A DNA stretch of 64,000 nt from Diplolepis rosae (lineage: Eukaryota; Arthropoda; Insecta; Hymenoptera; Diplolepididae), in assembly GCA_030998225.1 (NCBI GenBank), contig JAPYXD010000704.1:11098001-11162000 (forward strand). The letters run 5' to 3'. The position numbers and the translations under genes were made by a program. The notes beneath the pieces were generated by a model. It was not told where the DNA came from. It searched no databases and was given only the letters and a program-made list of their open reading frames with translations. Positions within the stretch are counted from its first letter, which is position 1. Every line of letters starts with the position of its first letter. Below are positions 22,586 to 34,008 of the stretch, piece after piece.

Positions 22586-23300
22586 CCCGTACATGTTCAT
22601 TGCTTTATTCACCCATAGTAGTAAATCTGTAATAGTTAATTTGACATGAGGTTAGTTCTGTCCTTAATTTTTTATACTTGGTTGAAAAATAAGTGGCCTT
22701 TCCGGTATTTTTTATTTTTTTTATGATTTTATATCATTGAATAAAAAATGGTTATATTCTCTTCTTATGTAGTCGTGGAAACCAAGTGTGGTGTCCATTT
22801 TATGAAAATGTAGTGAGATTTTAGGCCAGAGATTAATATTCAAAATATGTGTTACTGGTAGTTTTAAATTTGGTAGATAATTAAGTGACCTTTCCGGTAA
22901 TTTAAAAAAAAATTTTAATGATTTTATATCATTGACTAAAAAATGGTTATATTTTCTTGTTATGTACTCGTAGAAACCAAGTGTGGTGTCTATTTTATGA
23001 AGATGTATTGAGGTTTTAGGCCAGAGATTAATATTGTAAATAGGTGTTACTAGTAGTCCTAAATTTGGTATATTTAAATTAAATTTAAAACTATCGGTAA
23101 CACCTATTTACAATCCTAATTTTTTATATGATAAAATACATAAATATTAGAAAAGGCAAACGTTTCGGCCACAAATGAGGGCCCTCTTCAGTGCCAAACA
23201 ATTTTTATTTCCATTTAAACATTAAAGATTAAATATTTACTAGCTACCTAATGATCTTTATGTTTTTTTTCCCTATTAATTAATTAAAATAAAATAGAAT
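22586..23300 (-). repeat. Dispersed repeat with ribozyme-like core and 192-bp duplication
   Basis: The block begins with GTGACATGTTCCCGTACATG, shared with 29645, and contains TTGACATGAGG. A 192-bp unit is duplicated in tandem (landmark AAGTG(G/A)CCTTTCCGGTA at 22691 and 22883). An inverted pair, GTAAATAGGTGTTAC / GTAACACCTATTTAC, follows. The segment 23130-23260 then matches repeats at 29740-29890, 50430-50560 and 52000-52110. The conserved core is GGCACTGAAGAGGGCC...GAAACGTTTGCC. Such cores are known in Penelope-like retroelements. No reverse transcriptase is present here. Confidence 0.65.
23155..23195 (-). ncRNA. Hammerhead-ribozyme-like motif
   Basis: Read on the minus strand: GGCA, then CTGAAGA (matching the CUGANGA core), then GGGCC...GGCC as helix II, then GAAA, then ACGT, T and TGCC. 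GGCA and TGCC pair as helix I, with A-T next to the core. The self-complementary ACGT fits the minimal helix III of hammerheads that work as dimers, reported in Penelope-like elements. The base before the cleavage site would be U. Helix II has a G-G mismatch after two pairs. Activity is inference. Confidence 0.5.
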
Positions 23301-24060
23301 AAAAACACGAGAATGGATTTATGGGTAGATGAACTCTTAGGTGTACAAGAACCAGGCCGTTCTAAAAAACGTCCTCATTCAGTAATCCACCTCTTGTCGG
23401 AATCGTGTACGATGCGACCGCGGAACGTACTCCCTCAAAGGCACAACAAAACACAATTATTTTCAAAGAAAAATACAAACACGATGTAAACTTGAGCATG
23501 AACCTTTGATGAAGCACGTACAGCACACCACACATATGCACGAGCACGAAAAGTAAAGGCCACTAAAGTTGAAAACGGTCACAATTTGGCAATTTAAAAA
23601 AGAAGAAATTTTTCTCTTCCTTCAAGCTACAGAGCTGACACACTGGGAGGAAATGCACTTTTTTCGTTCAAAACTTTTCAGAGCCTTCAATTTTTGTCCG
23701 ATTTTAAATTTGTTTATGAACATTAAAGTGCATTAAATTCTGAAGAGCTTCGTGGACAAAACTTTTATCTCCTCTATATTCGTATTAATAATTTTTTTAC
23801 TCAAAGTATGGAAAAACTGAGATTTTTTACGCTTTAATAACTGCTTGGGTAAACTGTATATTGTCTTAAATGAATGTTTGAGGACTCACAGAATACAAAT
23901 AACTTGTTTATTATTTCATTTAATTGTTATAAACAAATTTTATGAACAAATTGGCAAATAGTTTTATTATTGGTAACAAAATTTCTTTTTGATAAAAATG
24001 CTTCAAATTAATGTAGGAATGACATTTAATAACAAAAATAATTAAAAAGGTAATAATAAC
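23301..24060. other. AT-rich stretch without a gene
   Basis: The minus-strand frame at 23362-23547 has no recognisable feature. No RNA gene or clear repeat. Confidence 0.4.
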
Positions 24061-24063
24061 CAT

Positions 24064-24197
24064 TATTCTTGTGACAAAATATTTCAATTTGAAGTTTTAT
24101 CAAATTTAAATTTCCTCTGATATCTGTACCCATTCCGGCGGTCAAAGGAAATTTAAATTTGATAAAACTTTAAATTGAAATATTTTGTCACAAGAAT
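24064..24197. repeat. Hairpin with arms of about 55 bp
   Basis: The left arm 24064-24120 (ATTCTTGTGACAAAATATTT onward) and the right arm 24142-24197 are nearly perfect reverse complements around a short, GC-richer loop (TATCTGTACCCATTCCGGCG). It is probably a small foldback or inverted-repeat element. Confidence 0.8.
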
Positions 24198-24530
24198 TAT
24201 TCATAACAAAACATATTTTAATGTCTTAGGTACTCGAGATTTCTATATGCTTGAGCATATACAAATAGATATAGTCCGAGAAAAGCAAACTCCACCATAT
24301 GTTCGAAAGAATCTGTCAGAAAAGTCACTCAATTCAGTCCCGATAAGGTCCTTAAAATATGAGGCTTAAATTTTTCTATTGGAGTTCAAATGTAATCCTT
24401 TCCACAAGTTTAAAAGCGATCGATCTCCAAAAAATTCAAAACGGAACATTGGGCTGATTTTGAACTTTTCTTTTGTTTATTTCGTCATTGATGTGAAATC
24501 TTCTTTTTCGCATGTCTGTACGATATGTTT

Positions 24531-24675
24531 GCACTCTGCGCACCAAAAAATGTGGACAAAAAAGCAGATTCCAGATGACCTTAAAAAATGTGAGAAAATG
24601 AAGAAATTTCCGCACACTTTTTACACTCACCAGAAATTTGCCATTTTGCGCACATTTTTTGGTGCGCAAAGTGTG
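24531..24675. repeat. Hairpin with GCGCACCAAAAAATGTG arms
   Basis: GCACTCTGCGCACC AAAAAATGTG pairs with CACATTTTTTGGTGCGCAAAGTG about 100 bp away, and weaker pairing extends outward. The 168-codon plus-strand frame at 24379-24885, which crosses it, has no recognisable domain, and its minus-strand shadows mirror the arms. I therefore do not treat it as a gene. Confidence 0.7.
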
Positions 24676-25634
24676 AACTTCTCGTGCAGTGTTGCAAAAA
24701 ATAGTATATGGTACACGTACGAATTAGTGACTGCCTATTGGTGCGATGACCACCAGTCACCTTTAGCTCGTACTTCAAACTTCACAAACATCGGGAATTA
24801 CCAATTCGTAAGTTTGTCAGATTTTAAAAACAAGAACTCATTTTGTTCATCGAAACATTTTTTGCATTTTACTAGTTGGATTTGATTAAAAATAATTTTT
24901 TACCTTTGTTTAATAAACAAATTTTATACAATGTGTAGTTTTTGAAAAATTATTTTTGTTCAAATTGAACGATTAAAATTATAGAGAATTTACTAATTAA
25001 CCGAATTTGCTCTTATCGGTCATTTTGATTGAAAAAAACGATGATTGATTGCAAGGAGGTTAAAATAACATTAGATGGCAAATAATTATTATTATGCAAA
25101 TAATTTGTATCCAAATTTGTTTTTTCTAGGGAATTTATTGTTATTTTTCAAAATGCATAGCAATAAGTTTCTTTTTCTCTGCTTTTATTAAATTTTATTT
25201 AGTTAGAGATTATGTATTTTTAAATTTTGATCTGACATATTGGACTCGTCAATTTAAACTCCAAAAATTCGAAATTCTGAGAGCAGATTTGAATTCAGTG
25301 ACCCCAAAAACCATAAGAAAACATATTTTGTATACTTTATTTCAAATGGGGAAATCCTTTGTCTTGGAAGGATTGATAGCCTCTATATTTTAAAAAAATG
25401 AGAAAAATCCTGTTTATTGCAAAATGGAGAATCATTTTTTTATAATATTCACTTATTGCACCGATGCTAATAGATATTTGAAAATATTGTTATGGTCTTT
25501 ATTATAATGATAGTAATAATTATTATTATATTAATAAAATGTGATTTGGAGTGTTTGCTACCAGATTGCAGATATTGGAATGCATTCGCTAATCTTCTGA
25601 ATATCGCGTAAGCGATCGAAGTCTGCTTTTCCAG
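24676..25634. other. AT-rich stretch without a supported gene
   Basis: No domain-bearing frame. Around 25255-25310, TTCGAAATTCTGA and GAATTCAGTGACCCCAAAAA recall the satellite-like repeat at 47090 and 54957. There is a short ATT-rich microsatellite at 25500-25540. Confidence 0.4.
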
Positions 25635-25841
25635 TATGGTTTGCTGGCTCTTTCTCATAGGCCCAGCCCATTAGGCAGCTTAAGCATTCGCTTCCACTTT
25701 ATTTGCCTGGCACTCGAAGTAATCATCTGCCTAATTGGTATTCTGATCGCAGTTGCATGCGTGGCCTCCATAGCTGCAGTTGTACGTGTTTATTTATCAG
25801 GTCGTACACATACGTTCGCTAATGACACCACAGATAGATAG
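25635..25841 (+). CDS. Candidate coding exon with a membrane segment (uncertain)
   Basis: The frame runs 68 codons from just after a good splice-acceptor-like sequence (TCTGCTTTTCCAG, ending at 25634) to TAG at 25839-25841. It encodes a basic, Ser-rich start, then a strongly hydrophobic stretch at about residues 29-50 (EVIICLIGILIAVACVASIA and on), then RVYLSGRTHTF. That is the layout of a single-pass membrane protein end. Codon third positions are mixed, unlike the AT-biased surroundings. There is no upstream exon, initiator ATG or family match that I can name. It may be a real terminal exon of a host gene, or chance. Confidence 0.3.
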   Translation, partial: YGLLALSHRPSPLGSLSIRFHFICLALEVIICLIGILIAVACVASIAAVVRVYLSGRTHTFANDTTDR

Positions 25842-26510
25842 AAATGCTAGAACCTCTTACTCTTTATCAAAAATAAGTCTCAATTCAGGATTTCTCTCGA
25901 CTATTATCCCTCAGATTTATATCCTGATTAATGACGATAAATTTTCACTTATTCGACTCATTTTTTTAAATTCTAGGTTCCTTCAAGTCTGGAATTTAAA
26001 AAAGGTTATGAAATGCTATACATTATTTCATTTACTTTTAACTTGAAGATTATCAAGCATGGCGAAGTGCAAATTTTTCAGTCAAAAATATTAAAGTGAA
26101 TGAAAACTCAGAAAAACTTTATTCAATATTTTACAGGTTTAGTCAGTCTATTTTTTACATTTCAATTTACCATTTTTTAGTTTTTAATAAAAATATTTTG
26201 ACCTCTGATTGTGGACCCCTGACTACAATTACATTTATTCTGAAAAATTGAGTTATTTAAAATTTTTATCTATAAAAAAAATTTATTTTAAAAGAATCAA
26301 TACATTGATTTAACACCAAATTGAATAATCCTTTTTAGAAACCAGAAAAAATAGAAAAGAAATTAATCACAGTGCATTTTGGAAGAGGCAACAATACATT
26401 TCTTTTTAAAAAGATATTCTTAAGTCAAGTTTTTCTTAAGCTGTTTGTATCTAATCTCAATTTTCATTCAATCTTAATAAACAATAGCGCATTTTGTCCA
26501 TTGAAACATT
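25842..26510. other. AT-rich stretch without a gene
   Basis: If the preceding exon is real this could be 3' untranslated or intronic DNA. I see no coding domain or RNA gene. The frames at 25780-26046 and 26372-26581 are unsupported. Confidence 0.35.
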
Positions 26511-26514
26511 TTCT

Positions 26515-27425
26515 GCAAGAAACTCATTCTATTTCAGCAAGAGTTGACTTACAGGGCCTGCTTGACAGTGAGCGCTGGTAGGCGCGTCCCAACATCTCCG
26601 TTGCAAAGGTACTCTCGTTGAAATAGGATGAGTTTTAAACAACCATAGCAAGGTGAAGTTTAAGCTTTTCTTGCATGGCAAAATTTCCCTGAAAGCAAAT
26701 AACTATAGCGATATTGGCAAGCACTTTTTGCATTTATAGTATACGACATTTTACGCTAAGAGTTCAAGAGGTCATGCTAAATTCACTAAAGTATTTTGGT
26801 TTCAGAGCAATGTTGCCATGCAAGAGAACCTTAAACTTCACCTTGCTACGGTTGTAAGAAACTTATCCTATTTCAGCAAGAGTACCTTAGGAACAGAGTA
26901 ATAGGACATGCCTACCAGTGCTCTCTGTCAAGCAGGCATCGCAAGTCAACTCTTGCTGAAATAAGAAGAGTTTCTTGCAACCATAGCGAGGCGAAGTTAG
27001 AGCTTTTCTTGCATGGCAACATTGCCCTGAATGCAAATAACTCCAGCGATATTGGCATGCATTTGTTGATTTTTTAGTATATGATATTTCACACTAAAAG
27101 TGTAAAATTTCATGCTATTATCGCTGGAGTTATTTGCTTCAAGATCAATATTGACATACAAGAAAAGCTCAAACTTCACCTTGCTGTGGTTTCCTAAAAC
27201 CCATCCTATTTCAACAAGAGTAGCTTTGCAACGGATGCGTCACAAGTTAACTCTTGCTGAAATAGGATGAGTTTCTTGCAACCATAGCAAGGCAAAATTG
27301 GAGCTTTTCTTGCATGGCAACATTGCCCTGAAAGCAAATAACTCCAGCAATATTGACACGCGATCCTTGCTTTCATAGTATAAGACATTTCACGCTAAGA
27401 ATGTAAAAGTTCATCTCAATATTGT
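26515..27425. repeat. Array of alternating inverted units (GAAATAGGATGAG family)
   Basis: Forward units begin GAAATAGGATGAG (or a variant) at about 26620, 26958 and 27259. Inverted units with CATCCTATTTCA-like starts lie at about 26525, 26865 and 27200. Each forward unit runs through CCATAGCAAGG, GCTTTTCTTGCATGGCAA and GCAAATAACTCCAGCGATAT. The order is inverted-forward-inverted-forward-inverted-forward, so neighbouring units can pair as hairpins. Joints between units carry CAGCAAGAGT / ACTCTTGCTG. The minus-strand frames at 26997-27388 are translations of these units. Confidence 0.85.
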
Positions 27426-29070
27426 TTGAACTTCGAACTTTTACACGTTAAAGTTCCGTGTTATAATAGAAAGACCTCAGCTTACTATAATAGTTACATT
27501 TTTTTCACCTTGTGGTTTGTCCTTTTCATATTATATCTTTACATGACGTCATGTTGCGGACCGTGACACTGTTGTAACTTATGGACTCAGTAAATGTAAC
27601 AAATTTTTTCTTTCTTTGTAAACATAAAGTCAAATTGATTTTTGTTGATATATTGCAACTACTGTTATGATGGGAAGAGATTTAAATGTAACGATTTCCG
27701 GATTTTCAGCAGTGTTTAACTTGTAAGACATTAGCAGGCAGTAGTTCGATAGAAATAGGTTTCGCAATTCTGGTTGCTCTTTAGTAGGATAAGTTTGAAA
27801 CGATTTGTGAAAGCTAGAAGAGACAGGTCGACGTTTGTATCCGACGTCTGGTGAAATTCTCCTCATTACTTGGCAGACTTATGCGAAAGAGGAGGTAACG
27901 AAGGGGTGAAGAACGCACCTCTTCTCTTGCTTTGGAGTTCCCTTAATCTTCATTACCGCTTTACTATTCGTATCCGGTAACAACTCTAGGGATAACTTTT
28001 GAATTATCATTGCAATGCGAGAGAAGATAAGTTACAAAGTCACGAAGAGAGATTTGCGAAGTTTCTCGAAATGTCAACTCGTCGAATTAGGTAGAAAGCG
28101 ACAAAGAAATTAGAAGCAACACTTGGGAATAGAGGATGAGCCCTAAGAATCTTTTGCACCACTTGAGAGATACGAGAAATAATAGAATTCTCAAATAACA
28201 TAATATTAGGAAACTACTGGAATATCCAATTCACTAATTTAATATTTGAAATTGAAGTATTGGGAACCGCTTAATTTAAATACAACTAGTGTAAAAACAA
28301 TGTACCGCTGAAATAGGAATTTAAAATCAAGGAAAAATTATCACGACTGTTTCATAAGATTTTCTCTTGAACTAAACAAAACTTAAAGTATTTTTTGACT
28401 TACTAGTTCAAATTGATTAATCAAGGATTTTAGAGAGTTGCTTTATTATGCTTACTTTGTAATTTGAAGTTGACGTGGTTTATTTTTCAAAATGTTTGGT
28501 ATTCAATAGCAATGACTTCTTTTTACTGAAAAAAAAATGATTTATTGAGTCAAAAAATTAATTTAAATATATTTTGAGGTTAGGTTTCAATATGTTGTTT
28601 ACTGGCGCATCATTTGTTCATACAATTAGACATTTTTTATTTCTACACCAAGAAAACTGTTTGTTTGAATTCATATTGTTAAAGGAAACACATTTATTGT
28701 TTTAATTATTAAAAATTTTGCATGATTTTAATATATTAACATGAATGAAGTAATGTATGATTTAGTCACATGGCCCGACTGAACCATAGCCTTAAATTAT
28801 TAATTGCTTTACACGATTAAAGAGTTTAAAATTGTCTACAAGCACTCATGTCAGGAAAAATCATATCTGATACCGAGATTTGTGTTCTTATAATGTAGAA
28901 AGTGACAAAATTTCGAAATCAACCATCCTGATTTGAAATGATGATTATTATTATTATTTTAGTTGTCAACACTTTTTTTCTCAATTTTCATTGCAGACAT
29001 CAGATTCAAGAATAAAATTTAAAATATACAGCACTTCTTATACGCCTTTGAATCCTTTTTATTGTTGACA
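27426..29070. other. Long stretch without a supported gene
   Basis: Mostly AT-rich; 27880-28150 is somewhat more balanced and purine-rich, but all frames are interrupted. The minus frame at 27630-27866 is unsupported. Confidence 0.4.
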
Positions 29071-29077
29071 AATCACT

Positions 29078-29330
29078 TTTTTCTACTAGTGGGTCATAAA
29101 GTGCATTTTATTGCGCCCTGTGGGGAAAACAAATCCATATTTTGAGCCTCTAGTAGAAAATATCGTTTGCAGCATGGGAAAAACATTATATATTACAAAA
29201 AATAAAGAGAAATAGTGTATTGTGCAACTAGGGAAAGAAATTAATGTTTTTTCCGTGTCGCACACGATTTTTTTCCACTTATAGGTCAGAAAATCCACTT
29301 TATAACCCACTAGTAGCAAAAACTATTTTT
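29078..29330 (-). repeat. CTACTAG repeat copy
   Basis: It opens TTTTTCTACTAGTGGGTCAT and includes the GCCCTGTGGGG stem, then CTCTAGTAGAAAATATCG, CAACTAGGGAAAG, the CCGTGTCGCACACG stem and a second hairpin ending ACCCACTAGTAGCAA. The frame at 29086-29319 is a translation of the repeat. Confidence 0.8.
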
Positions 29331-29639
29331 TTTTAGTTTTATGGGACAAATAATGGGCCTAATGTGTCCTAAAAATTCTTGAAATGATTTTTTTAAGTGA
29401 TATAAAATATTTTCTAATAGGTTAGAAGTCAAATTTTAAGGGGGGCTAAATTGGACCTGAATGGTACTCATCCTTTGTTTAAATCGAACGAATTTTTCTT
29501 GGTATACCAGTGCCAAAAACATCGATCACTAGGGAAACAACAAACTTTCGTGGTTGAAACTTTTCTTGTGAACTTAAGTGGCAAGAAATTATAATTATAA
29601 TTATAATATAAATACTGTTTCACTTAATTATACTCATAA
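29331..29639. other. Spacer without a gene
   Basis: AT-rich and all frames short. Nothing recognisable. Confidence 0.4.
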
Positions 29640-29900
29640 TTTCGTGACATGTTCCAGCACATGTTCATTGTTTTATTGACCCACAGAATTCAATTTGTTA
29701 TAATCAATTTGGTATGGGTTCAGTTTTTTGCCCGATTTTTAAGTGATAAGAAACATAAAAATTAGAAAGGCCAAAGGTTTCGTCCACAAATTTTGGCCCT
29801 CTTATTACAATTTGTAAAAAAGAAGATATTCAAGAAGGCCCCAATTTGTGGCCAAAGCGTTTACCTTTTCTAATCTTTATCTATTTTATCATCCAATAAT
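29640..29900. repeat. Palindromic copy of the ribozyme-core repeat
   Basis: CGTGACATGTTCCAGCACAT matches the start of the repeat at 22586. It continues to TTGGTATGGG and then an inverted pair: AATTAGAAAGGCCAAAGGTT...GGCCCTCTT against AAGGCCCCAATTTGTGGCC...TTTACCTTTTCTAAT. The cores here have lost the CTGAAGA or GAAAC parts, so it is an eroded copy. The frame at 29848-30033 is unsupported. Confidence 0.65.
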
Positions 29901-30385
29901 CGAGAAAAAAAAACTGACCCCATGCTTAATTAATTATCACAAATACAATTTTTTTACCCTTAATTTCACAAAAAAATCATTAGTCACTTGGGTTTGTTGT
30001 TACATCGGTGATCGATGTTTTTGGTACCGTTAAAGAATGAAACTACCTTAATAGCTTTAGTATTCGGTCTGAATTAAAATGTAAAAATAAGTTGGTTATT
30101 TTTATTGATTTATGATAGGGTATAAAATGGGATTCTATAAATCTTAAAAAGTACATAAATTATTCTACCAAGCAACAAGATTGAAGTAAATATCCCGTCG
30201 AATTTTTCTACGAAAGATACTTGAAGAATTTTTAATTTAAATTCCAATACTTACGACATACCGCTTGGCAACAAGTCAAAGCACGTGTAGCGCTATTTTT
30301 AATCAGCAAGCTCCAAAGCGGAAGGTATTTGACGAATTCATCGAACACTTCCTGAATCTCCATCCTCTTTAAAGCTCGGGAAATA
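29901..30385. other. AT-rich spacer without a gene
   Basis: No recognisable gene or repeat. Confidence 0.4.
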
Positions 30386-30387
30386 AT

Positions 30388-30870
30388 GTTTTTTCTACTA
30401 GCGGGTCAAAAAGTTCATTTTATTGCCCCGTGCGGGGCAAACATATCTATTTTCTGACTCTAGGAGAAAAAAAAATCGTATGCAACACTAGAGAAACATT
30501 TATTTTACTCGTGTGATTATAACCGTCGCTTTGCTCGGGCATCCAACTTCACACTCGCAAAATAAATTTTTTTTTCCGTAGTTGCACAATGTACTAATTT
30601 ATCAGCAATTACAATATGTACATGGAGAAAAATAGTTCGAGAAACTTTACTAAACTTTCTCGGTCATCAAATTTTACACTCGTAAAATAAACTTTTTTCT
30701 CCCTAGGTGAATAATATACTGTTTTTTACTAGCGGGTCATAAAGTGAATTTTATTGCCCCGTGCGGGGCAAACATCAATTTTCTGACCCCTAGTAGAAAA
30801 GAAAATCGTGATTGACACGGGAAAAACATTAATTTTTTTTGCCTAGTTGCACAATGTAAATTGTAAAATT
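30388..30870 (-). repeat. Two CTACTAG repeat copies with an inserted piece
   Basis: The first copy runs 30390-30600 (TTTTTCTACTAGCGGGTCAA to TAGTTGCACAATGTAC) and includes GCCCCGTGCGGGGC. The second begins at about 30720 (TTTTTTACTAGCGGGTCATA). Between them lies a piece with CAATTACAATATGTACATGG and AGAAAAATAGTTCGAG, the block next to the tRNA-derived segment at 8178. Confidence 0.8.
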
Positions 30871-31445
30871 ACCTCGTTCTTAATCTACTTTATTTTCCGC
30901 TCAGGTCTTCTTAGTTTTATATTAATTTCTCCACGCCAAAGCTGAAGTCATAATAGTCATATGATCCTCCAATATACACACCTAATCCCGGAAATAACTA
31001 TAGATGTTTTTTCTATTCTATGCTATCATTCTTTCAGTCTTGTTGTGAAAATAAAGTTCACTGGGTAACAACAAACTTTGCAAAACGAAAGTTAATTAAT
31101 TGGCGATTGTCTCCTACACCTACAATTGAAAAGACATTGATTTTATTAATTATTTAGATACTTAAATATATTTTACATACTTCAAAATATTTCAAGGTAC
31201 TTCAGTATATTTTTTTGATCATCAAGTTATACAATATATGAAATAATTAAAAGGTTGCACTCTGTAAGGGTACTATTACAAATTTTTCGGAGTTCACTAC
31301 ATTTTTAAAGCATGAATACGAAAATATCCGAGTATAGGAGATTTCAGTGGGAAATAGGTGAAGCGTATAGAAAATCAATTTTATATATATTATATTATAT
31401 ATTTATATCAATAGAAATAAAATCGTTTTTTTAATTAATTTAATT
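30871..31445. other. AT-rich spacer without a gene
   Basis: Only low-complexity AT sequence and short frames. Confidence 0.4.
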
Positions 31446-31640
31446 AAATTAAATTTTGCGAGTGTGAAATTCGATGCCAAAGCAAAGCGAGGGTAACAAC
31501 CACACGAGTAAAATTGATGTTTTTCCCGTGTTGCACACTATTTTTTTTCTACTAGAGGGTCAAAAAATGGATTTGTTTATCCCGCACGGAGTAATAAAAT
31601 GCACTTTATAACCCGACATTTAAAAAAATATTTTTCCCGG
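31446..31640 (+). repeat. CTACTAG repeat copy
   Basis: It reads GAGTGTGAAATTCGATGCC, AAAGCGAGGGTAAC, CCACACGAGTAAAAT, CCGTGTTGCACAC, CTACTAGAGGGTCAA and ACTTTATAACCCGAC in the family order on the plus strand. Confidence 0.8.
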
Positions 31641-33050
31641 CCTTTACTCGAAATAAATAATGAAATTAAGTAATGTTTTTCGTTCATAAATTTAAAAATA
31701 TTATATTTAAAGTTTATTTTAGCGACATTCATCTAACCAAATTACAAATTTCTCTGATTCCTTTTTTCCAAATCATCATATGTCATAATTTTTATATTTT
31801 CGAATTATCATTTTATCTCATTTTTACTATTCCGAATTATCATTTTTTATAATTTTCATATCTAAAAATCACCCTTTCACCTGAATTCCACATCACCGAA
31901 TTGTCACATTGCAAAAAGACCATTCGACCTAAAACACATCCTTTCGAAAAATATAACAATTTTAACTAAAAATTAAAATCTTGATTGCCTGGATTAAATT
32001 TCCCTGACATTATTTTTCGGTCGGATGTGATTTAGGTAAAATGGTTTTTCTTAAACATGACAATTCGATGAATTGGGAATTAAGAGAAATGGTAGTTCGG
32101 AAATATGAAAATTATGATGAATGATAATTCAGATAAATAAAAAATCCGGAAAAATAGTTATTTGGAAATATAAACATTGAGTTATGTCATGAATCAAAAA
32201 CATAAAAACCAGAAGAGCTGTTAATTCGGTTACACGAATTTCAGTAGAATAAATTTTATCAAATATAGAATTTGGGTAATACTCGTGCGCCCCTTTTTTT
32301 CAAGGCGATACTTTTCAGCTAAGAACGTTGTGCGCTTAAATGTAGTTACCGGTACCGTAGAACGTGCAACATTCATAAAAAAACACATTCCATTCAGGTT
32401 TTCCAGAAACGAGAGGTGAATTCGTATTCTCAATTTTCAAGACTTCCTCCGCTAGGGCACAATAGTGCAACTTGGAAAGTACTACGAAACAGTATAGTTG
32501 AGTGCTCGTTGCTGGAAGACACTTTTGGAAAAGACAAGGAGAAAATCGTGATACGTAGAGGAAAAAAGCAAGACGTGACTCTTCCTGACAAACAATGTAT
32601 TTCTTGGATTGTAAAAAGGGAGTGAAGCAAAAGATCATCTAAAGAAAGTAAGAAGACGATAGAAGGAGAAAAAATGCTCGAAAAGGAAAAACAGTGACTA
32701 GAGGCACCTCAAATGGCAGCTCCCTTTGGATATAAAAACCAGACCTGCCTTCATCTGCTTCTTTTTCCTCTTACTAATCCTCTCGCTTCATTCTTCATTC
32801 TCCTCTCTTGTACTTTTCGTCTCTGGCATTTGCTTATTTCTCTACTTGGATAAGTCCCCCAGCTAGTAGCTGCACCGAGAATCATTAAGAACAACATTAG
32901 GAAGCGCACATATATATATATATATATATACATCACGTGAGATGCAGCACCATCAATGTGTCCTTTCCTCATCATACTTACTGTATTTTACAACCCCCCC
33001 CCCCCCCCCTAATCCTCTTGAACATCCAACAAATTGTTTCTCGTACTCGT
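31641..33050. other. Stretch without a supported gene; two simple repeats
   Basis: It contains a (TA)10 microsatellite at 32911-32930 and a run of 16 C at 32994-33009. GATATAAAAACC at about 32729 looks like a TATA box, but no coding exon follows. Opposed frames at 32336-32638 lie on both strands and are unsupported. 31760-32160 holds repeated ATTATCATTTT and CATATC-type AT words. Confidence 0.4.
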
Positions 33051-34008
33051 TGAGGTGGTTTCAGCGTTTATAAAAAAAATCACTGACGGCTCTGAAAGTT
33101 AGAGATTATCTAAATAAAATATGCTAGATTCATTTGGAAAAAAGAAATACCATGATTGACGATTTCATTGCCGAAAAAATGTCAGTTTAACACGTAGTCT
33201 AATGCACTGAGAAAAAATCCTGGGCATAGTGACGTGATATATGTAGTTGAAAATGTCCTTAACTACTTTTTGTGGCTGAATTCAAGCAATGGTTGACCCG
33301 TCAATGTAGGTACTAAAAGTGGTCGCAGTGATTAAGTAATGTAGTCACAGCGACTATGTAATGTTGTCACAGTCACTATATGTAAGTGTCAACTATAAAG
33401 TTATGTTAAATCAAATTCCTAAAATCAAATGCATGAAATCACTACGTGGAACATTGTATTTTTCATAGCACCTCTTTTGAAAATCTGTTTGTCGGTATCT
33501 GTAGAGCGGGTTGAAACTTTAAAAGTAGTAGGATTTAAAATCACAGTTTCGAGCCGCTCGACACTTCAAATCAAATTCTCAAAAGAGTTTCTATCAGTTG
33601 CTATGAAAAATAATATGCATTACTCGAAACAATACACAGCGAATTCAACGAGTGTGAAGTTTGCTCCACTGGTTATAGCGACTACGTTATTCTAGCTATG
33701 ACAACTCAATGTTTCAAGTTCACATAGCTAGGTTTAAGAGTTAAGGACAATTTCAACGATGTTAACTAGTTGCCACGACCAGGTATCCAGAATATGGCTA
33801 CCATAGCTACAAATCATGTTACTGTAGCCATGGGTCAAGTAGCGACAACAAGTCTCCCTCGTTACAGTCATTTTTTTGTTTCCAACTACATTATTCCTAG
33901 TCATTATGACCAGATGCTATTTTTCTCTGTGTGGGACTCCTCATCGAAATCGGCGAAACCCCGGAACAATATCACGAGTCCCCATAAATCAAATATACCA
34001 TATACTAA
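33051..34008 (+). repeat. Dispersed repeat split by a CACTG-ended element
   Basis: The two parts, 33055-33204 (for example ATATGCTAGATTCATTTGG) and 33932-34008 (GACTCCTCATCGAAATCGG), are contiguous in the other copy at 60056-60300. That copy is preceded by TTAAGGTGGCTTGAGCG, so the repeat may itself be a TTAA element. Its right part ends where a rosa-type transposon begins at 34011. Confidence 0.8.
33205..33931. mobile_element. 727-bp non-autonomous element, CACTGAGAAAAA ends
   Basis: The ends are CACTGAGAAAAAAT and, inverted, ATTTTTCTCTGTG. TG lies on both sides (33203-33204, 33932-33933), and the uninterrupted copy at 60226 has a single TG. The inside holds repeated GTAGTCACAGCGACTATG-type words and a subterminal inverted pair, GTTGAAAATGTCCTTAACTA / GTTAAGGACAATTTCAAC. 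The frames at 33429-34027 are unsupported. The CACTG ends recall CMC-type elements, but the other members here use TA. Confidence 0.75.

Noticed and set aside
24379..24885. 168-codon open frame on the plus strand
   Set aside because: It runs through a hairpin repeat, has no domain or codon pattern, and mirrored frames occur on the other strand.
32720..32760. Core promoter with TATAAAAA
   Set aside because: No downstream exon or initiator; such words are common in AT-rich DNA.
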